Of a stretch of DNA of 56,790 bases, positions 54,721-56,790 are shown piece after piece. The DNA is from Oscillatoriales cyanobacterium USR001 (GTDB taxonomy: Bacteria; Cyanobacteriota; Cyanobacteriia; Cyanobacteriales; Microcoleaceae). The position numbers and the translations under genes are program-made. Each line of letters opens with the position of its first letter. Position 1 is the first letter of the stretch. The notes below the pieces were generated by a model. That model was given only the letters and a program-made list of their open reading frames with translations. It made no database searches and was not told the origin of the DNA. The DNA lies in NCBI GenBank assembly GCA_001698425.1, contig MBRE01000055.1:123588-180377 (forward strand), read 5' to 3'.

Positions 54721-56790
54721 TTATTCTTCAGATTCCTGGGAATGATCGCTAGGATTTAAAACTTTGCCTAACATATTACCAATTAATGGTAATTGACCGA
54801 TGGTTAGTTTCATTAATTCTAAGAATGTTTCCTCTTGTAAGCGATCGTCCTGCTTCAGTTGTAATGCACCAATGATGGGGACAAATAAAATTCCACCAAT
54901 GACTACGACACAGAAAACTGGGAAGGATAATTGATTTCCTAAAAAGCCTATTCCTGCTACTACAACGACAAAGACAAATAGATAAAATGAGCCATTCGCC
55001 CAAGCACTTTTAACTTTAATCGGTTTGTTTTGATTCTCTTCCATAGTATTTACTCCTTGATTTATTTGAACTTGGGAACCATAAATATGATAAATATTTG
55101 GTTCCCGTTCGTTTTCTTTTTCAATTAACTTTTCTCTGCCAATTGTATCATCAATTAAGCTCAAAATATTGACTTCATTATAAGGTGGTTTTTCACATTC
55201 AATATTGGGTTTGTTGTTAGCCATGCGTTGTCGTAATTTCTCAAAATCATAAAAATGAGGCTCTTGGCTATTTTTACACACCGCACAATTACAGGGAATC
55301 ATTTTTTTGACTCTTAATCTTTCATAACTCTGATGAATTTCATCTAGTTTATGGGTAATTACTTCTAATAATCCCCGTTTATTTGTCCCAGATAAGCGAA
55401 TCTTAATCTCTCGGCGGTGATAGGTTTCGATGACTTCCGCAAAGGTATTATCCCGTTTTAAAATTACGCCACTGCGCCAGACTTTCGGTTCGTCAATACA
55501 GTGGTGCATTTCTACAATAAAACGGGTTAAAATCCCTTTGGGCATGAAATCATATTCATAACGCAGAAATAAATTATCGTTGATATTCCATTGGTATTGG
55601 GGAGGATTGGAGTCTAATAATTGAGGGGCAATATAAGTATCATTGCTGTTGTTAATTCGATAGCACAGTTTAAATTTACTCATTAATTCTAACAATTCTC
55701 CCTGCATATTGTTGTATTGGGAATCTTGCCAGATTTTGCTGACATCACTATATGTAAATTTTCCTAAGTTTCTCTTCACCCTATTGTTATCGAGGACTTG
55801 ATAAATCGCATCCGTTCCCCAGTTGGGGTTAAGAATTATCGTTTTATATAAAAGGGATTTTTTGTCGTCTTGAAAGTGGAGAATTACACCTAAATCGTGT
55901 AAAAATTGACTGAGTGTTAAACGTCCATCTCCAGATTGTCCCTGTGTTACGCCATTTTGATCGCAAATATTGAAAAATTCATCAATGGAAATATAATTGC
56001 GCTTATCCTGTTCTAAGATGTCGCGGATTTTTATCCAAGTTTTGGGGAATTTTGTGCCGATGTGGGGAAGTTGGCTAATATGATGTTTAATTGATTTAAC
56101 GATCTTTTCTACTTGCACTCTTCCTCGCGGAGTGCCAAGATTAGTGGCAAAGCTGGCTTTGAAATTATCAAACCGTGCCCGCAGTTGGGATTCATCTATT
56201 TGCACAGGACGATCGTTGAGTTCGTTTTTAATCAGCAAAAGGGGACTATTCTCACTAAATAGTTCTACGACATTTAACCAATAGTCGAGATGGGGTTGTT
56301 CTTTGCGACTATCTGCTACTAAGAGATAGAGGGAACGTTTTGTCAGGAAAAATTGGTGAGTCGCGTGGTAAATTTCCTGGCCGCCAAAGTCCCAAATATT
56401 GACTCGAAAATCCGCCCCATTTTCCATTGTAAAATGCCATTCTTGCACGTCAATACCTTGGGTAGATTCATCGGGATTGGGTAAGGGAGAATCAAGATTC
56501 TGGATTTTTCGGGCGAGGGTGGTTTTGCCCGCGCCTCCTTCGCCAATAATGATTAATTTGGCTTCGTAGAGGGTGTCTGATCCTGCTTGCTTTTGACGGA
56601 AATATTCGCGGATGGCGTTAATACCTTCGTTTGCAATTTCAATTGGGGGATCTTCGAGGGGGTTGCCCCATAAATTAAGTGAGGATAAATTGGTGAGATG
56701 GGTGATAGATTCTGGTACGCTCGTCAGTTGGTTTTTATATAAATAAAGTTTGGATAAATTGGTGAGATCGGTGATAGATTCTGGTACGCT
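54721..56790 (-). CDS. Roco-type protein: LRR - Roc GTPase - COR - membrane module (5' truncated by window)
   Basis: The frame is open without a start to the right edge, giving 689 residues. Leucine-rich repeats (SVPESITDLTNLSKLYLYKN) come first. The Roc GTPase follows with P-loop GEGGAGKTTLARKI, switch DFGGQEIYHATHQFF and base-recognition-like LLLIKNELNDRP. The COR domain includes LSQFLHDLGVILHFQDD and PNWGTDAIYQVLDN. After a CNCAVC cysteine motif comes a C-terminal part with NIYHIYGSQVQIN and two hydrophobic helices (FYLFVFVVVVAGIGFLGN, VFCVVVIGGILFVPIIGAL). No kinase domain. Roco proteins act as dimer-regulated switches; the membrane part suggests signalling or defence at the membrane. Confidence 0.92.
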   Translation of the reverse strand, partial: SVPESITDLTNLSKLYLYKNQLTSVPESITHLTNLSSLNLWGNPLEDPPIEIANEGINAIREYFRQKQAGSDTLYEAKLIIIGEGGAGKTTLARKIQNLDSPLPNPDESTQGIDVQEWHFTMENGADFRVNIWDFGGQEIYHATHQFFLTKRSLYLLVADSRKEQPHLDYWLNVVELFSENSPLLLIKNELNDRPVQIDESQLRARFDNFKASFATNLGTPRGRVQVEKIVKSIKHHISQLPHIGTKFPKTWIKIRDILEQDKRNYISIDEFFNICDQNGVTQGQSGDGRLTLSQFLHDLGVILHFQDDKKSLLYKTIILNPNWGTDAIYQVLDNNRVKRNLGKFTYSDVSKIWQDSQYNNMQGELLELMSKFKLCYRINNSNDTYIAPQLLDSNPPQYQWNINDNLFLRYEYDFMPKGILTRFIVEMHHCIDEPKVWRSGVILKRDNTFAEVIETYHRREIKIRLSGTNKRGLLEVITHKLDEIHQSYERLRVKKMIPCNCAVCKNSQEPHFYDFEKLRQRMANNKPNIECEKPPYNEVNILSLIDDTIGREKLIEKENEREPNIYHIYGSQVQINQGVNTMEENQNKPIKVKSAWANGSFYLFVFVVVVAGIGFLGNQLSFPVFCVVVIGGILFVPIIGALQLKQDDRLQEETFLELMKLTIGQLPLIGNMLGKVLNPSDHSQESEE

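Overview
The window is a chromosomal stretch of a filamentous, Oscillatoriales-type cyanobacterium; I would not name a genus from this sequence alone. The evidence is the abundance of the HIP1 octamer GCGATCGC, the many heptanucleotide tandem repeats (STRRs), the short palindromic dispersed repeats, and cyanobacterial families: a CPP1-like J-domain protein, cyAbrB, a DUF6439-like protein, Uma2 and DUF4058 proteins, CofG and SphR-type Pho boxes.

Layout. 1-7181: class A beta-lactamase-like hydrolase, valS (carrying two clusters of palindromic repeats translated in frame), aroE and eno. 7494-14674: map, CPP1-like protein, Uma2, a coupled small-protein/PIN pair, HAD phosphatase, methyl-accepting chemotaxis protein, hppD (with an STRR in its linker) and a small membrane protein. 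14675-15241: non-coding zone with an SDR gene remnant, a 185-bp MITE and an STRR. 15242-18022: NYN-type putative RNase and an APC permease. 18126-25463: phosphate-uptake island with two convergent Pst systems, a classical pstSCAB and a pstB plus a fused PstC-PstA permease, each preceded by Pho-box-like repeats. 25580-33069: ubiD, Uma2, DUF4058, a HEAT-repeat protein that looks like a NACHT STAND protein without its NACHT domain, and an ABC-2 exporter pair. 33205-42255: RTX-like protein, APC permease, unknown lipoprotein, cofG, M48 protease, GGDEF remnant, argF, dus and a ribbon-helix-helix protein. 42319-46784: multi-PAS histidine kinase, a second ribbon-helix-helix protein, a structured RNA resembling HEARO/omega RNA with no IscB gene, and an HNH protein. 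46970-53455: unknown acidic protein, GNAT, an antitoxin-like fragment, cyAbrB, Rrf2, cobD-pyrR, alpha/beta hydrolase, anti-sigma kinase and a DUF6439-like protein. 53681-56790: coiled-coil membrane protein, second MITE copy, decayed toxin-antitoxin fragments and a Roco GTPase that runs off the right edge.

How the genes work together. The phosphate genes are the clearest functional unit. HPPD and UbiD are both connected with quinone and tocopherol biosynthesis, but they are 11 kb apart. Most other genes are single housekeeping units.

The most unusual content is repeat biology. Two MITE copies have 9-bp target duplications and compensatory arm changes. Heptamer arrays supply stop codons for at least six genes, and repeats have expanded in frame inside valS and hppD.
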